DNA from: Pictodentalium vernedei
Lineage: Eukaryota; Mollusca; Scaphopoda; Dentaliida; Dentaliidae
Direction: 5' to 3'
Length of the DNA stretch: 64,000 bases
NCBI GenBank assembly: GCA_031216915.1
Contig: CM062296.1
Location: 144,812,344 to 144,876,343, forward strand
A program made the translations under genes and the position numbers. Each line of letters opens with the position of its first letter. Within the stretch, counting starts at the first letter, position 1. Of this stretch, positions 45,392 through 55,151 are shown in pieces. Under the pieces are notes generated by a model. It had not been told where the DNA came from, ran no database searches, and saw nothing but the letters and a program-made list of their open reading frames with translations.

Positions 45392-45626
45392 AACAAGAGA
45401 AAAATCATTTTATGCTCTCAATTTGTTGGATCCTTATGAAATGAGTTCCAGGAATGTGAGCTTTGCTTTTCAGGTGTACAGAACGGCTGTCATGGACTTG
45501 TCACTTTCCATGGATGTGCAGTGTTTCCACAGACACAGTAATATTTGGTTCCCAACACTAATAAAAGGAATAATCAAAAATTTAATTAATGAAAGACTGG
45601 GTGAATCCCATTACTTCATTAATTAA
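45392..45626 (+). pseudogene. exon-like stretch, possibly P-type (THAP9-like) transposase relic
   Basis: A good acceptor (TTCTTCCTGTTTCAG, ending 45391) precedes 77 codons to a stop. It encodes REKSFYALNLLDPYEMSSRN and then VSFAFQVYRTAVMDLSLSMD. The pattern 'L.PY.M..R.VSFAFQV...AV.D' recalls the segment 'KM.VRLAAQVLS.SVA' of P-element/THAP9-type transposases, but this is recall on a short stretch. The last third is AT-rich and may not be coding. No donor or partner exons were found. Confidence 0.25.
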
Positions 45627-45793
45627 AATTTTGCTGATAATGATTTGTATTACCTGCTAAACCCATGCATGGACATCTCTACCCATGCATGGATTACGAC
45701 CAGTCCGTGGCGACTACTGTATCTTCTTTCATCTTGGGGCCAAGATAGATATGAAGAGGGTGAGTTTTCTAATTGAGCATATAATCTTTGTTA

Positions 45794-46228
45794 GGTGGAG
45801 TGTGGTGGCTCATTGGTTACTGCATTAGACCTCAGATTGTATGGCCAAACGTTAGGGGGCGCGATGGCCAGTTCTCATCAGATCACCAAAGTTAAGCAAC
45901 GTTGGGCGCGGTTAGTAGTTGGATGGGTGACCATTTCAGCGACAGATTCGTGCTCCCGTGTTGTATCCTTATGCACCCTGATTGTCCACATGGGGGCATG
46001 ATGACGCTGTGTACTAAGCTGTACTGCACGTCGATGGTGCACATGTCTTCAACCAATCTAACCCTGCCTGTGCCACAGCGCAGAGATCAGAGTTACAATG
46101 TTGGAGAGCTGACAGCTGCTCGTCGTTTCTCCGGGTACTCTGGCTTCCTCCACCCGTAAAACTGTCACCGACATGATTTGACCCTGGCTGGTAAAGTGTC
46201 GTTAAACCATAATAAATAAATAAATGGT
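45794..46228 (+). repeat. chimeric SINE: tRNA-like head plus 5S rRNA-derived segment
   Basis: 45805-45850 matches the tRNA-like head of the SINE at 41360 (GTGGCTCATTGGTTACTGCA). 45873-45932 then reads like 5S rRNA (AAGTTAAGCAACGTTGGGCG, GTTAGTAGTTGGATGGGTGA), covering the internal A-box, intermediate element and C-box region. The common SINE body follows (GCACCCTGATTGTCCACATG, GGTACTCTGGCTTCCTCCAC), with a different tail, CTGGTAAAGTGTCGTTAAAC, and AATAAATAAATAAAT. Confidence 0.8.
45873..45932 (+). ncRNA. 5S rRNA-derived promoter segment within a SINE
   Basis: Compared with the familiar animal 5S sequence (GTCTGATCTCGGAAGCTAAG / GTTAGTACTTGGATGGGAGA), most positions match in order and spacing. 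It is not a functional 5S gene: both outer stems are missing. Its likely role is as a pol III type 1 promoter for the SINE. Confidence 0.75.
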
Positions 46229-46374
46229 CAAAAGTTTGATCTTGACCTACATCATCTGTGTTGTGACGGACAAGACAATTAATCCAATTGTCCAAGCTTA
46301 TGCACAATGACAGAGTGTGCCAAGGCATACTGAATTTCGATTTTATTTTTGGTCGTAAAAGTTGTTCTCATGGC

Positions 46375-46435
46375 TTTGCCTTGTTACAATTTATAGGAGA
46401 GTGCCCATGTTGGGACACCTGTTATGTTGTAACAA
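46375..46435. repeat. degenerate stem-loop of family U
   Basis: TGTTACAATTTATAGGAGAG ... TTATGTTGTAAC, related to the hairpins at 23829 and 44810. Confidence 0.45.
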
Positions 46436-46461
46436 AAAGTGATAAAAGTTGGTTTTACAGA

Positions 46462-46685
46462 CAAGCCTGGAAAGAAGCAGACTGTCAATGCAGAATGAGG
46501 TCCCCAGAGCAGGGTAGCATCACTAAATTTACCCTCTGTGGACCTCTATCTGAATCATGGTCTCAAGCCTAAACAGAAAGAGGTGCCCAGAGGATAAATT
46601 GGCCCACTGAATGGGATAGTATCAGCAAATTCACCCTCTGGGGTCCTCATTCTGCTAATGACACATTGCTTATATCCAGCTTGGT
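46462..46685. mobile_element. MITE Q, copy 3
   Basis: CAAGCCTGGAAAGAAGCAGA ... TTGCTTATATCCAGCTTGG, with GAATGAGGTCCCCAGAG and CACCCTCTGGGGTCCTCATT inside. Flanks do not show a clean duplication. Confidence 0.65.
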
Positions 46686-46948
46686 GCTAACCCTGCTTGC
46701 GGCAGGTTAGTAAGTTGGAGAGTCTGACCATTATGATTTATGATGGAATATTATTGAATGTTTTTGTGTTATAAAAAAACCCAAGAATCCTATATTATGA
46801 GGGCTTTGTGAAATATAAGCTAAACACAAGCCATAAAATTTGAGAGGAACAATTTTATCATTCCCCGGCTGGTTATCTAAATGAAAAAAACAGATAAATG
46901 AGAAGTTGTTAGTCTGGAACTACAAACAGTTCATCAAAAAGTTGCGTC

Positions 46949-47356
46949 TTAGGCCACACAAAGTAGACATTCTGTTTCTCAGGCCATTATTTGTAAAATT
47001 ACATGCGGGCGAGCGTTTTTTTATTTTATTTTTTATTTCAGTAATTACTTCTTTGCCATCAAAAGTTCATGTTCTTGGTTCAAGTTTTAGGCCTCATAAT
47101 CTACAGAATAGCATGGGTGGTGGTGTATTTCATCCCTTGAGTGCAAGAAGGCTTTGCAATGCTAAAGCATTGCAAAGCCTTCTTGCACTCAAGGGACAAA
47201 TTCATCAATTTTTTTAACTTGGGTAAAATATCAGACATAAACCATTTAATTTTTATTTTTTTTAAGTTTAAATTGGTTATAAAAAGAGAGCATGCGGCAG
47301 CCAAAAGGACCATGCGGGAGGGCCTGAGAAACCGATTTTTTTATTTTTTTTAGGCC
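46949..47356. mobile_element. foldback MITE P, copy 3
   Basis: TTAGGCCACACAAAGTAGAC ... TTTTTTTTTAGGCC. The perfect central hairpin (CAAGAAGGCTTTGCAATGCT / AGCATTGCAAAGCCTTCTTG) is at about 47143-47188. Very similar to copy 1, so both are fairly recent. Confidence 0.8.
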
Positions 47357-47494
47357 TTATCACCTTATTTGATAGCACTGTCTTAAAATGTTCCCGTGCG
47401 AAGACACCCCCACCACCCCTCTCTCTCTTCACTGCTCAAACTCCCTAAGACAGCTGACGCCCCCTATGCTTGTTGCAGATGCTTTCAAAATCTG

Positions 47495-47613
47495 TGGATG
47501 GGTCAAAATCCATGGGTTGTCATTTTTTCCAAACATATAATTCAGAGATGATCTCTGAATTATATGTGTAGAAAAATGTCCACCCATAGGTTTTGACCCA
47601 TCCACGATGGCTG
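47495..47613. repeat. palindromic element
   Basis: About 119 bp inverted repeat: GATGGGTCAAAATCCATGGG ... CCCATAGGTTTTGACCCATC, tip ATTCAGAGATGATCTCTGAAT-like. It lies about 180 bp before the possible gene start at 47791. Confidence 0.65.
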
Positions 47614-47790
47614 TAGTGTATTCAGTCCTTTTTATTATATCCAGATGAACGGTAAATAGGTTATCTCAAAATTCAAGATTTTATTCTCGATAAACATGCG
47701 CAACTTCACTTCATCGTAATATTTATATCTTGATGTAATCATTGAGACTGTATGAATAACAGTGAAGACAAAATTATTTTTCACCCAACA

Positions 47791-48083
47791 TGGAGGCCAT
47801 GGGAACACCTGTTGAGGGGTCCTTGAAGGGTGAAAAGCAAATTGCTGAGCATGTTAGAGAAAAGTTTGTCTCTAGTCCTCTTGATAAAGGAGGAGAGAGA
47901 GTGTGTGGATTTCAGTTCTTTTTGTCATCAAACATTAGCAAAAGAGGAGTTTTTCAGCAACTGCGAGGAGACATCAATCATGCTACATGCTTTGAAAATT
48001 TCCGCCAGTCTTACATGGGCTTAAAAATTTATATTGCAGCGGAACGTACAAATTCTTTTGATGATCCTGGCAAGTGTTTTTGA
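47791..48083 (+). CDS. possible first exon of an unidentified host gene
   Basis: ATG at about 47791 in a favourable context (CCAACATGGAGG) opens about 97 codons not explained by any repeat in the window. The peptide MEAMGTPVEGSLKGEKQIAE ... VREKFVSSPLDKGGERVCGF ... FENFRQSYMGLKIYIAAERT has a normal mixed composition and looks like a folded protein. After GATGATCCTG there is GCAAGT, which could be a GC-type splice donor (about 48069); otherwise the frame ends at 48083. I do not recognise the family. It could also be a chance frame or part of an unknown element. Confidence 0.35.
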
Positions 48084-48106
48084 TTTTTGTAATTAATTGT
48101 ACATTA

Positions 48107-48775
48107 CCACACTGACCTGGGAATAAACCCTAAATCAAAAATAAGCCCACCTACCAACATTTCAGGTTTCAGTTTCAGAGTCCCCTCATTGTAAGTCCAG
48201 TTCCTGACTTTGTAATGACAACATAGATGACAGCCCTGCTGGTACATAAAAAACATCATTTCAAAAATTTTCAACAATACCATATCATGTGACCCGCCAC
48301 TGAAATGAGCTTGACGAGCCTGTTCCAATGAGGGAGTCACACGATATAGTTTTGTTGAAATTGTTTTAAGTGGAGGGTTAAATTAAGCAGGTGCATGCTT
48401 CCAGTTTGTTAGGTAAAGGGTTAACCCTTTACCCAACGAATCACCCGCATCCGCCCGCATAATATGCAAATTCAGCAGCCAAAAAAATATTATGTTTCGA
48501 AAAATTTCAACAAAATCATATCATGTGACCACATGATATGGTTTTGTTGAAATTTTTTGAAAAATTTGAAAAATTTAAAAAAATATTTAAAATAATAAAT
48601 TTTGAAATCGTCTGCATTGGGTAAAGGGTTAATGCATCTTTGATATTAAATTGACTGAATCGCCTAACATCGTGCCAACTTTTCCAAATTCCCCAGCAGG
48701 CTAAACCCTCCCATATACTTTTACCCACTTTTAATCCAGCCACTCCCTGGGCTTATTCCTGGGTCAGTAAGGTAC
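48107..48775. mobile_element. foldback MITE S, copy 2, with a piggyBac-type MITE inside
   Basis: Ends CACTGACCTGGGAATAAACC and GGGCTTATTCCTGGGTCAGT are inverted repeats. The palindromic core is at 48270-48345 (CCATATCATGTGACC / GGGAGTCACACGATATAG). A second MITE (48421-48632) is inserted at its TTAA. Compare 17990-21110. Confidence 0.65.
48421..48632. mobile_element. piggyBac-type MITE with a demonstrated TTAA duplication
   Basis: TTAACCCTTTACCCAACGAA ... GCATTGGGTAAAGGGTTAA. The related MITE S at 20925-20945 reads GGTAAAAGGTTAATGCATCT with a single TTAA, so it is the empty site. Confidence 0.8.
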
Positions 48776-48779
48776 TTTA

Positions 48780-49208
48780 AGAGAACCCTTGTTCTCCCAG
48801 ATATGAATATTGACTTACACATGAAGTCACAAACATTTTGTTTTGTAAAGAATTATTTTACGGCTTTGTATAGTTGGAAATATTTGCAAGTATCATTGAT
48901 TTCATACTATGATTTATGAATAATTGAATATTTTGGCAAACTGCAATTGTCTGTGATTTTAGTCGTAATTTATTAATTATACATACTATATTTTTTAATT
49001 CGAGTGCTATGCAGGAAGCTTGTTAGAGAGTTTTGTATTCATTTAAGTCTAGCCATGAAGAGTTGATTTTTTTTTTCAGATCTTTTTGGTTGTGAATTCA
49101 TTTCAGATTTGGAAGGCAATAATTGGGATTGGTACTGAAGGTGTATAGAAAGTGTTGAGATTGGCATTGAAGATGTAGAGAAAATGTAACTAAATTTTGC
49201 ATTAAGTT
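48780..49208. other. nothing recognised
   Basis: AT-rich non-coding sequence. Confidence 0.4.
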
Positions 49209-49330
49209 AACCCTTTAACGAATACGCTACATCTGCATGCTTAACTTTCAAATTGTGCAGTTGAAATATAATTGGAAAATAAAAATTTCAACTAAATATA
49301 TCATGTTACCCCTCATTAGAACGAGCACAG
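49209..49330. repeat. truncated piggyBac-type MITE
   Basis: TTAACCCTTTAACGAATACG ... TTTCAACTAAATATATCATG ... CATTAGAACGAGC: the left half and core of the 42701-type MITE, without a right half. Confidence 0.5.
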
Positions 49331-49392
49331 ACAGACAACACTCAACCAAAATCAACTGCTCAAATAATACAACTTTTCTTATTCACTTTCAG

Positions 49393-49470
49393 TCAAATGT
49401 CAGTATGAGTCCCCGCTGTACAACATCAAAGGCTAGCAGACTCGACATGATGTTTCTGGGTCTTGACTAA
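49393..49470 (+). CDS. possible terminal exon (25 codons)
   Basis: A strong acceptor (CTTTTCTTATTCACTTTCAG, ending 49392) is followed by SNVSMSPRCTTSKASRLDMM, then FLGLD and a stop at 49468-49470. It could end the gene that begins at 47791, but the phase only fits if other exons intervene, and none was identified. The call rests on the splice signal and composition alone. Confidence 0.25.
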   Translation, partial: SNVSMSPRCTTSKASRLDMMFLGLD

Positions 49471-49574
49471 TATCCTTTTTTTTCATAAAAATTTGTACTT
49501 AAAGCTATTTTTATGCAGCTTAGAATAGTCTAAAAACGTGGCTTGAAACGGTCCTTGGAGGTCCGGATATTAAC

Positions 49575-49805
49575 CTCATCCTCAGTTCCCTGCATACTTA
49601 TATCAAAATATCGAAATTTCGAGAAGTAATTTCTCCCATAATGCAACTCAGAATTTTACCAATTCAGTCTTGTTTGACAAGAGCTCAGTGAGCTCTTGTC
49701 AAACAAGTTTGAATTGGATAAATTACTAGCTTCATTACAGTTCATTATCGGAAACATTTACAGGTTGAAATTACGATATTTCAACATCAATCTGTAGAGG
49801 GTTAA
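49575..49805. mobile_element. foldback MITE T, copy 4
   Basis: CTCATCCTCAGTTCCCTGC ... CAATCTGTAGAGGGTTAA, with the perfect hairpin CTTGTTTGACAAGAGCTCA / TGAGCTCTTGTCAAACAAG near 49672-49712. Confidence 0.65.
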
Positions 49806-49959
49806 GGCAATGAACATCAAACATTTAAAATGTCTTCTTTCATGTCTAGAACATGATTAGTTGTTGGCTTTCTGGGTGGAAAATATGTCAAACTTGGTTG
49901 GGAATGAGTCAATGATTGTTTACTGGGCTAAACAAGCTCTGTTTTACTGGTAAAATAGG

Positions 49960-50265
49960 ATCCTTTAACCAGTGGTACTTGACTTTATCTCTACGTTATA
50001 GTCACAATTAGCCATTGTACAGAAATGTGTGACCTTAAACTCCAATTAATGAATAAATACGATAATACCATTTATTATATGACAGAAAAATTCCGGTAAT
50101 TTAATTAGCAAACACACTCGTCAAAAGTGTTGATCTACTCCAGTATTGCTGCAGTATAGGTATAAACAAATGGCTAAACTTGACTTTATACCTATGTTGC
50201 AGGCATGATATAGCCAAAGATGTTGAAAGCAACCTACAGCCCAATAAATAAATAAACAAAAATAA
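49960..50265 (+). repeat. two SINE 3' tails
   Basis: 49975-50058 has ACAATTAGCCATTGTACAGA ... GTGACCTTAAACTCCAATTA; 50170-50262 has GACTTTATACCTATGTTGCA ... CCCAATAAATAAATAAAC. Both are 5'-truncated. Confidence 0.5.
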
Positions 50266-50299
50266 TTAAATTTCATGCAGGAAATTTTGCTTGTAGTGT

Positions 50300-50465
50300 A
50301 ACTAGGAATTTAAGCAATTCTATCTTGTTTAACAGAGCTCATTGAGCATTATCAAACAAGATTGAATCGTTTAAATTCCTGGTTGCAATATTGGAAAATT
50401 GTGCTTCTTGAAATTTTGGTATTTTCACATCAGTGTGTGTGTATGGGGGGGGGGGGGGGGGGGTT
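50300..50465. repeat. foldback MITE T, copy 5, ending in poly-G
   Basis: Hairpin ATCTTGTTTAACAGAGCTC / GAGCATTATCAAACAAGAT at about 50322-50362, followed by ATTTTCACATCAGTGTGTGT and an 18-20 base poly-G run before TTACAAC. Confidence 0.55.
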
Positions 50466-50469
50466 ACAA

Positions 50470-50800
50470 CTTCTGGAATTTTTTTTTCTCTCGGGCGAAC
50501 AAACGCGAAACATTTAATGGCTAGATTAAATTTTGAAATACTAACCTCAATCAATGAATGACTGCAGCGATTTTTGGTTTTCATGGATGTGGAGGATCCA
50601 CTGGATATTTTTGTTTGTTTCTTTTTTTTATATGTTTATTTGTTTGAGATGGATGTTTGTCTATCAATAAATGTACAGATCTGTGTAGCTTAAATATACT
50701 ACAGGATGATTTCTCAAATAAAAATACATATATCAGATACTGGCATTTCTTTCATTAAAATTTTCCTACAGGACCTTGAAACTGCTTAAATGATAGAATG
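50470..50800. other. nothing recognised
   Basis: AT-rich non-coding sequence. Confidence 0.4.
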
Positions 50801-53800
50801 CTAAGTTATTAGCTTAACTTGACAAAGTCGAGATGAGCAATTGCCATCATGCCTGTGGAAGTCTGTGAGTCTGGAAGTCTGTTCACATTTTCCTTTAGCA
50901 CAGGCTACATCCCGTAGTTCTTATCCAATTGTCAAGAAATTTCATGCAGGTTTGGGGTCATGTCTAGATGAGAATGTCCCCTTTTGGTCATGATCGGTCA
51001 ACCGTGATGGCTGCCCGAGCCCAAAACCCGAACACCTTTAGCACAGTCTACAGGTTGTATTTATGAAGGGATTTCATTGTAACTTGGTAGGATGCCCCTG
51101 TATAATATCTAGATGAGAAATTCCCCTTTTGGTCATGATCTGTCAACCGTGATGGCTGCCCAAGCCCGAAACCCAAAAACTTTTAGCACAGTCTGCAGGT
51201 CATATCTAATATAGAGAGATTTCGTTGTAACTTGGTAGGATGACTCCGTATGATATCTAGATGAGAACTTCCCCATTTGGTCGTCTTCTGTCATCCGTGA
51301 CAACTGCCCGAGCCCAAAAACCTTTTGCACAGTCCACAGGTTATATTTATAGAGGGATTTCATTGTAACTTGGTAGGTTGACTCCATATAATGTCTAGAT
51401 GAGAATGTCCCCTTTTGGTTGCGAGTGGTCAACTGTGACGGTTGCAGAGCCTGAAGCCTGAAAATCTTTAGCACAGTCAAAAGGTCATATTTATGAAGGG
51501 ATTTCACTGTAACTTGATAGGATGACTCCAGACAATGTCTAGATGAGAACGTCCCCTTATCGTCAAGATCATTCAGCTGTGACAGCTACCCAAGCCCAAA
51601 ACCTGAAAACCTTTAGCACAGTCTACAGGTCGTATTTATGGAGGGATTTCATTGTAACTTGGTAGGTTGATTCCATATAATGACTAGATGATAACGTCCC
51701 CTTTTGGTCCCGATTGGTCAACTGTGGTGGCAACAGGGACCAGAAGCCTGAAAACCTTGAGCACAGTCTACAGGTCATATCTATGAAGGGATTTCATTGT
51801 AACTTGGTAGGATGATTCCAGATAATGCCTAGATGAAAACGTCCCCTTTTGGTCATGATCATTCAACTATGACGGCTGCCCGAGCCCAAAACCCAAAAAG
51901 CTTTAGCACAGACTCCAGGTCATATTTATGAAGGGATTTCATTGTAACCTGGTAGGATGACTTGAGTATGTTGTCTAGATGAGGACGTCCCCTTTTGGTT
52001 GCGATCAGTCAACTGTGATGGCTACACATGCCCGAAGCCTCCAAACCTTCATCACAGTCCACAGGCTATATTTATGAAGGTATTTCATTGTAACTTGATA
52101 GGATGACTCATTTTGGAATAACTTCACTGTAAATTGGTAACTTTCGTTGATATACATTAACTGTGAGGGCCACATTAACCCACCCCTCTTTAGTACACTC
52201 TACACCTCATATTAATTTTAGCTCATCTTGACAAAGTCAAGCTGAGCTAATCTCATCACTCTCCATCCGTCGTCCGTCAACACCATGTTTTGGTCTTCTC
52301 CAAAGCCACTGGGCCAATTCAAGTGAAAGTTTGTGTGAGTGATGGTCCCGAAGGGGAATTGCATTTTTGCTCAACTCAACATGCCCAGCCCTATAGGGAG
52401 GGAGTGGGGAAAAATGCTCCAAAATATTTTAAAAATAATCTCATGAACCAGTGTGTACAATGACTTGATATTTGCTATGGAGCTTCCTTTTGAGATGCAG
52501 AATAAGTTTGTTCAAACGAAGTTCGTGAAGCAATATTTGGCTTTGTAATGGGAAGGGTAAGATTTTTGGCCCTGCCCAAAATTTCTATTTTCTGAACCGA
52601 TGGTCCGGTTTGAACCAAATTTGGTATGTGGTATTATTGGGTCATAAGTACTTGACTCATGCAAACAAACAAAATCCTGCATCGCCATGGGAACCCTGGA
52701 AGCTAAAAATAGAAATATGTTCAAACGCCCATATTTCCCAAACCACACGGAACAGAGAGCTGTTATTTGATGTGAAGTATCCTTAGGACCAGTAGAATTG
52801 AATGATAAAATAAAATTGCCATCGGTTATGTTCGGGTGTTCTGTAATGGGCATCGAAAAAATGCTGAGTCAGCATATTTGCAAAAATTTAAAAAAATCTT
52901 TTCTCCAGAACCAATCATCAGAATCTTCTGAAATTCGGTATACAGCATTCATAGAGGGGTCAGGTACAAGTTTGTTAAAATAAAGCCTATCGGTTCATAT
53001 TTGGGCTCAATACAGGAGCCCAAATTTTTAACATAGGGTAATATGGTGAATATTCTTTAAAAATCTTCTTCTTCAGAACCACCAGTCAGAATCTTTTAAT
53101 GTTTGGTATACATCATTGTTATGAGGGTCGGATTCAAGATTGTTCAAACCAAGTCCCTAGGTTTAAATTTGGGCTTCCTATGGAAGCCCAAATTTTAACT
53201 TTGTTCAATATGGGGGATAATTTTAAAAAATCATCTTCTTCAGATCCACCAGTCAGAATGCTTTCATATTTGGTATGCAACATCTCTAGGGGGGGGGGGG
53301 GGGGGGGGGGGGATGGGGGCAGATTCAAGTTTGTTCAAATCAGATCCCTAGGTATATATTTGGGCTCGATATGGTAGCCCAAATTGTTACTTAGTGCAAT
53401 ATGAAGAAATTTCATTAAAATTTCCCTTCTTCAGATCCAACAGTCAGAATGCTTTCATATTCCGTACACAACATCTCCAGGGAAGTCAGATTCAACTGTG
53501 TTCAAATCGAGAGCCTGGGTTAATATTTGGGCTCTCTATGGGAGTCGGAATTGGCCATGTTGTTGAAGAATTAAAATTTTGTATTCAGTACCCTCTAGAG
53601 GTGTGTAACTAAGATTAATCCACATAGGTTGTATCAAGTGGCTTCATCCGGGAGCTCTACATTTTACATTATGATCAACTGAAGAAAAGGCATGATGCCC
53701 GGATTATTTTTGTCACTCCTGTGGGACTCGAGGATTGGCAATGTATCCTATGGAGATGGATTGCTCCATGGAGGCTCATTTTTGGATTGTTTATATTGTG

Positions 53801-54000
53801 TTCTGTTCAAGATGAGCGCTTCAGGCCCTGTGGGGCCTCTTGTTATTGAAAACATAGCACACAGGGAACAGAAATTAACATATTCCCAATTATCACAATT
53901 CTTGTCTTATTTCATAATCCTTTCATAAACATTGAACATTATCCTTTTCATCAAACATAACACACAGACAAGTTAAGCTACAGTGTCACTGACACTTTCA
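50800..54000 (+). repeat. tandem-cored repeat D', split by Helentron-like element F
   Basis: Left part 50809-52217 starts TTAGCTTAACTTGACAAAG and has eight or nine units of about 140 bp (theme CCTTTAGCACAGTCTACAGG, GGGATTTCATTGTAACTTGG, GTCTAGATGAGAA, GTCCCCTTTTGGTC). Right part 53845-54000 has the same tail as 24930-25040 (CAATTATCACAATTCTTGTC). It has more units than the paralogue at 23960-25108. Confidence 0.65.
52218..53844 (+). mobile_element. Helentron-like element F
   Basis: Starts TTAGCTCATCTTGACAAAG (hairpin with GTCAAGCTGAGCTAA) and CCGTCGTCCGTC; core as in element B (18428-20888) and alignable along its length, without the hAT MITE. Ends GATGAGCGCTTCAGG, hairpin AGGCCCTGTGGGGCCT, then CTTGTT. 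Poly-G of about 24 at 53290-53313. The paralogous site near 24930 is empty. Confidence 0.75.
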
Positions 54001-54392
54001 TTTTTAGCTCAACTTTGTCAACGGGTATTTCCTATTATTTTCTCTTCTGTTCGTTTATGTTCGTTTGTGTTCGTTAAATAGTAGGACCCTAACGGAGGCG
54101 TGAACTCTTATCAGTTCTCACTCACCACCTCGTTTTTGGATATCGGCATTCTATCTACTACCTGACTAGAGAGATCGCCCATTATGATTCCCGGTGCCCA
54201 AATATGAGATCTTATTGTTCGTCCGCGTGGAAAATGTCCCAGCCCCCCCCCCCCCCCCCTCATTGCCATCAGCACTCGCGTTTCTCCCCGAAGGTGGGAG
54301 CTGGAGGGGATGGACGGGTCACGGGAACGGTGCCACGAGCTTTATTCATCAAGCACGCTCATATCACGGAGCTATGGGCTTCAGGTAATCTC
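54001..54392. other. non-coding; possible start of another Helentron-like repeat
   Basis: 54006 reads TTAGCTCAACTTTGTCAACG, like the 5' ends of elements A-H, but no core or 3' end follows. A poly-C run lies at 54241-54259. Confidence 0.35.
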
Positions 54393-54459
54393 CCTAGTAT
54401 CAAGGGAGATTATTGTATGTTTGATAAGCAAACATACAATAATCTCCCTTGATACTAGA
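54393..54459. repeat. perfect hairpin, 31 bp arms
   Basis: CTAGTATCAAGGGAGATTAT ... ATAATCTCCCTTGATACTAG with a loop of about five bases (ATAAG). The context is not recognised; it could be the core of a small MITE. Confidence 0.75.
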
Positions 54460-55151
54460 AGCACCCAGTGAGCAAGAGCAGAACCAAATGTATTCAACTT
54501 ATCATTACACAATTTAGGCCATGGCTTCCGTTCTGTGGAGAACGGCGGCTTATAAATTGTAGCCTCTCAGTAGGCCTATTTACTTCATTGCTATCTTCAT
54601 CTCTGACTGCTCTCTTTCGTTTATATTCCCTGAATTCATAAATGTGTTTCCAACCTACATGTATATCAAACTGTATCTGTAATTAGTAAAGCAGCTAACG
54701 GTATGGATTTAACTTATTGTATAGCTGTTTCTCGATGATATTATATGTAATTGATCAATGATGTGGAAACGACCTTGTAGAAGCCATTGGCTTTCTGTCG
54801 AATCCACAAAATATTTAAATTCTATGCTCTACCCATCGAAAGTTGAAAATAAATATTGTTTAAACTAATTACCTGTTTGTGTGTTGTTTTTTTTTTGTAG
54901 CGTCAACTGTGTTTTTGATCTACTGCAAACATACATGTACCTGTTCCCTGTACAGATCCTTGGGAAGCTCTGAAAGAGCTTCCTAAAAGCCAGAGTCAAG
55001 CTAATGTATTATTGGCTTGCAATTCTCACATAATGACTTGTTAACTGGTGAAAACACACTCAACAGAGATGAGTAAATAAATTAACACTTTCAGCACTGG
55101 CGTCCTGAATGGTGTCTTATGAACAATTGTATACAGCGAAATGTGGGTTTG
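54460..55151. other. nothing recognised
   Basis: Non-coding; GAAAATAAATATTG near 54847 contains AATAAA and could be a polyadenylation signal of an unseen gene, but there is no support. Confidence 0.35.

Noticed and set aside
45873-45932. A functional 5S rRNA gene
   Set aside because: Only the internal promoter part is present; outer stems are absent and SINE sequence flanks it on both sides.
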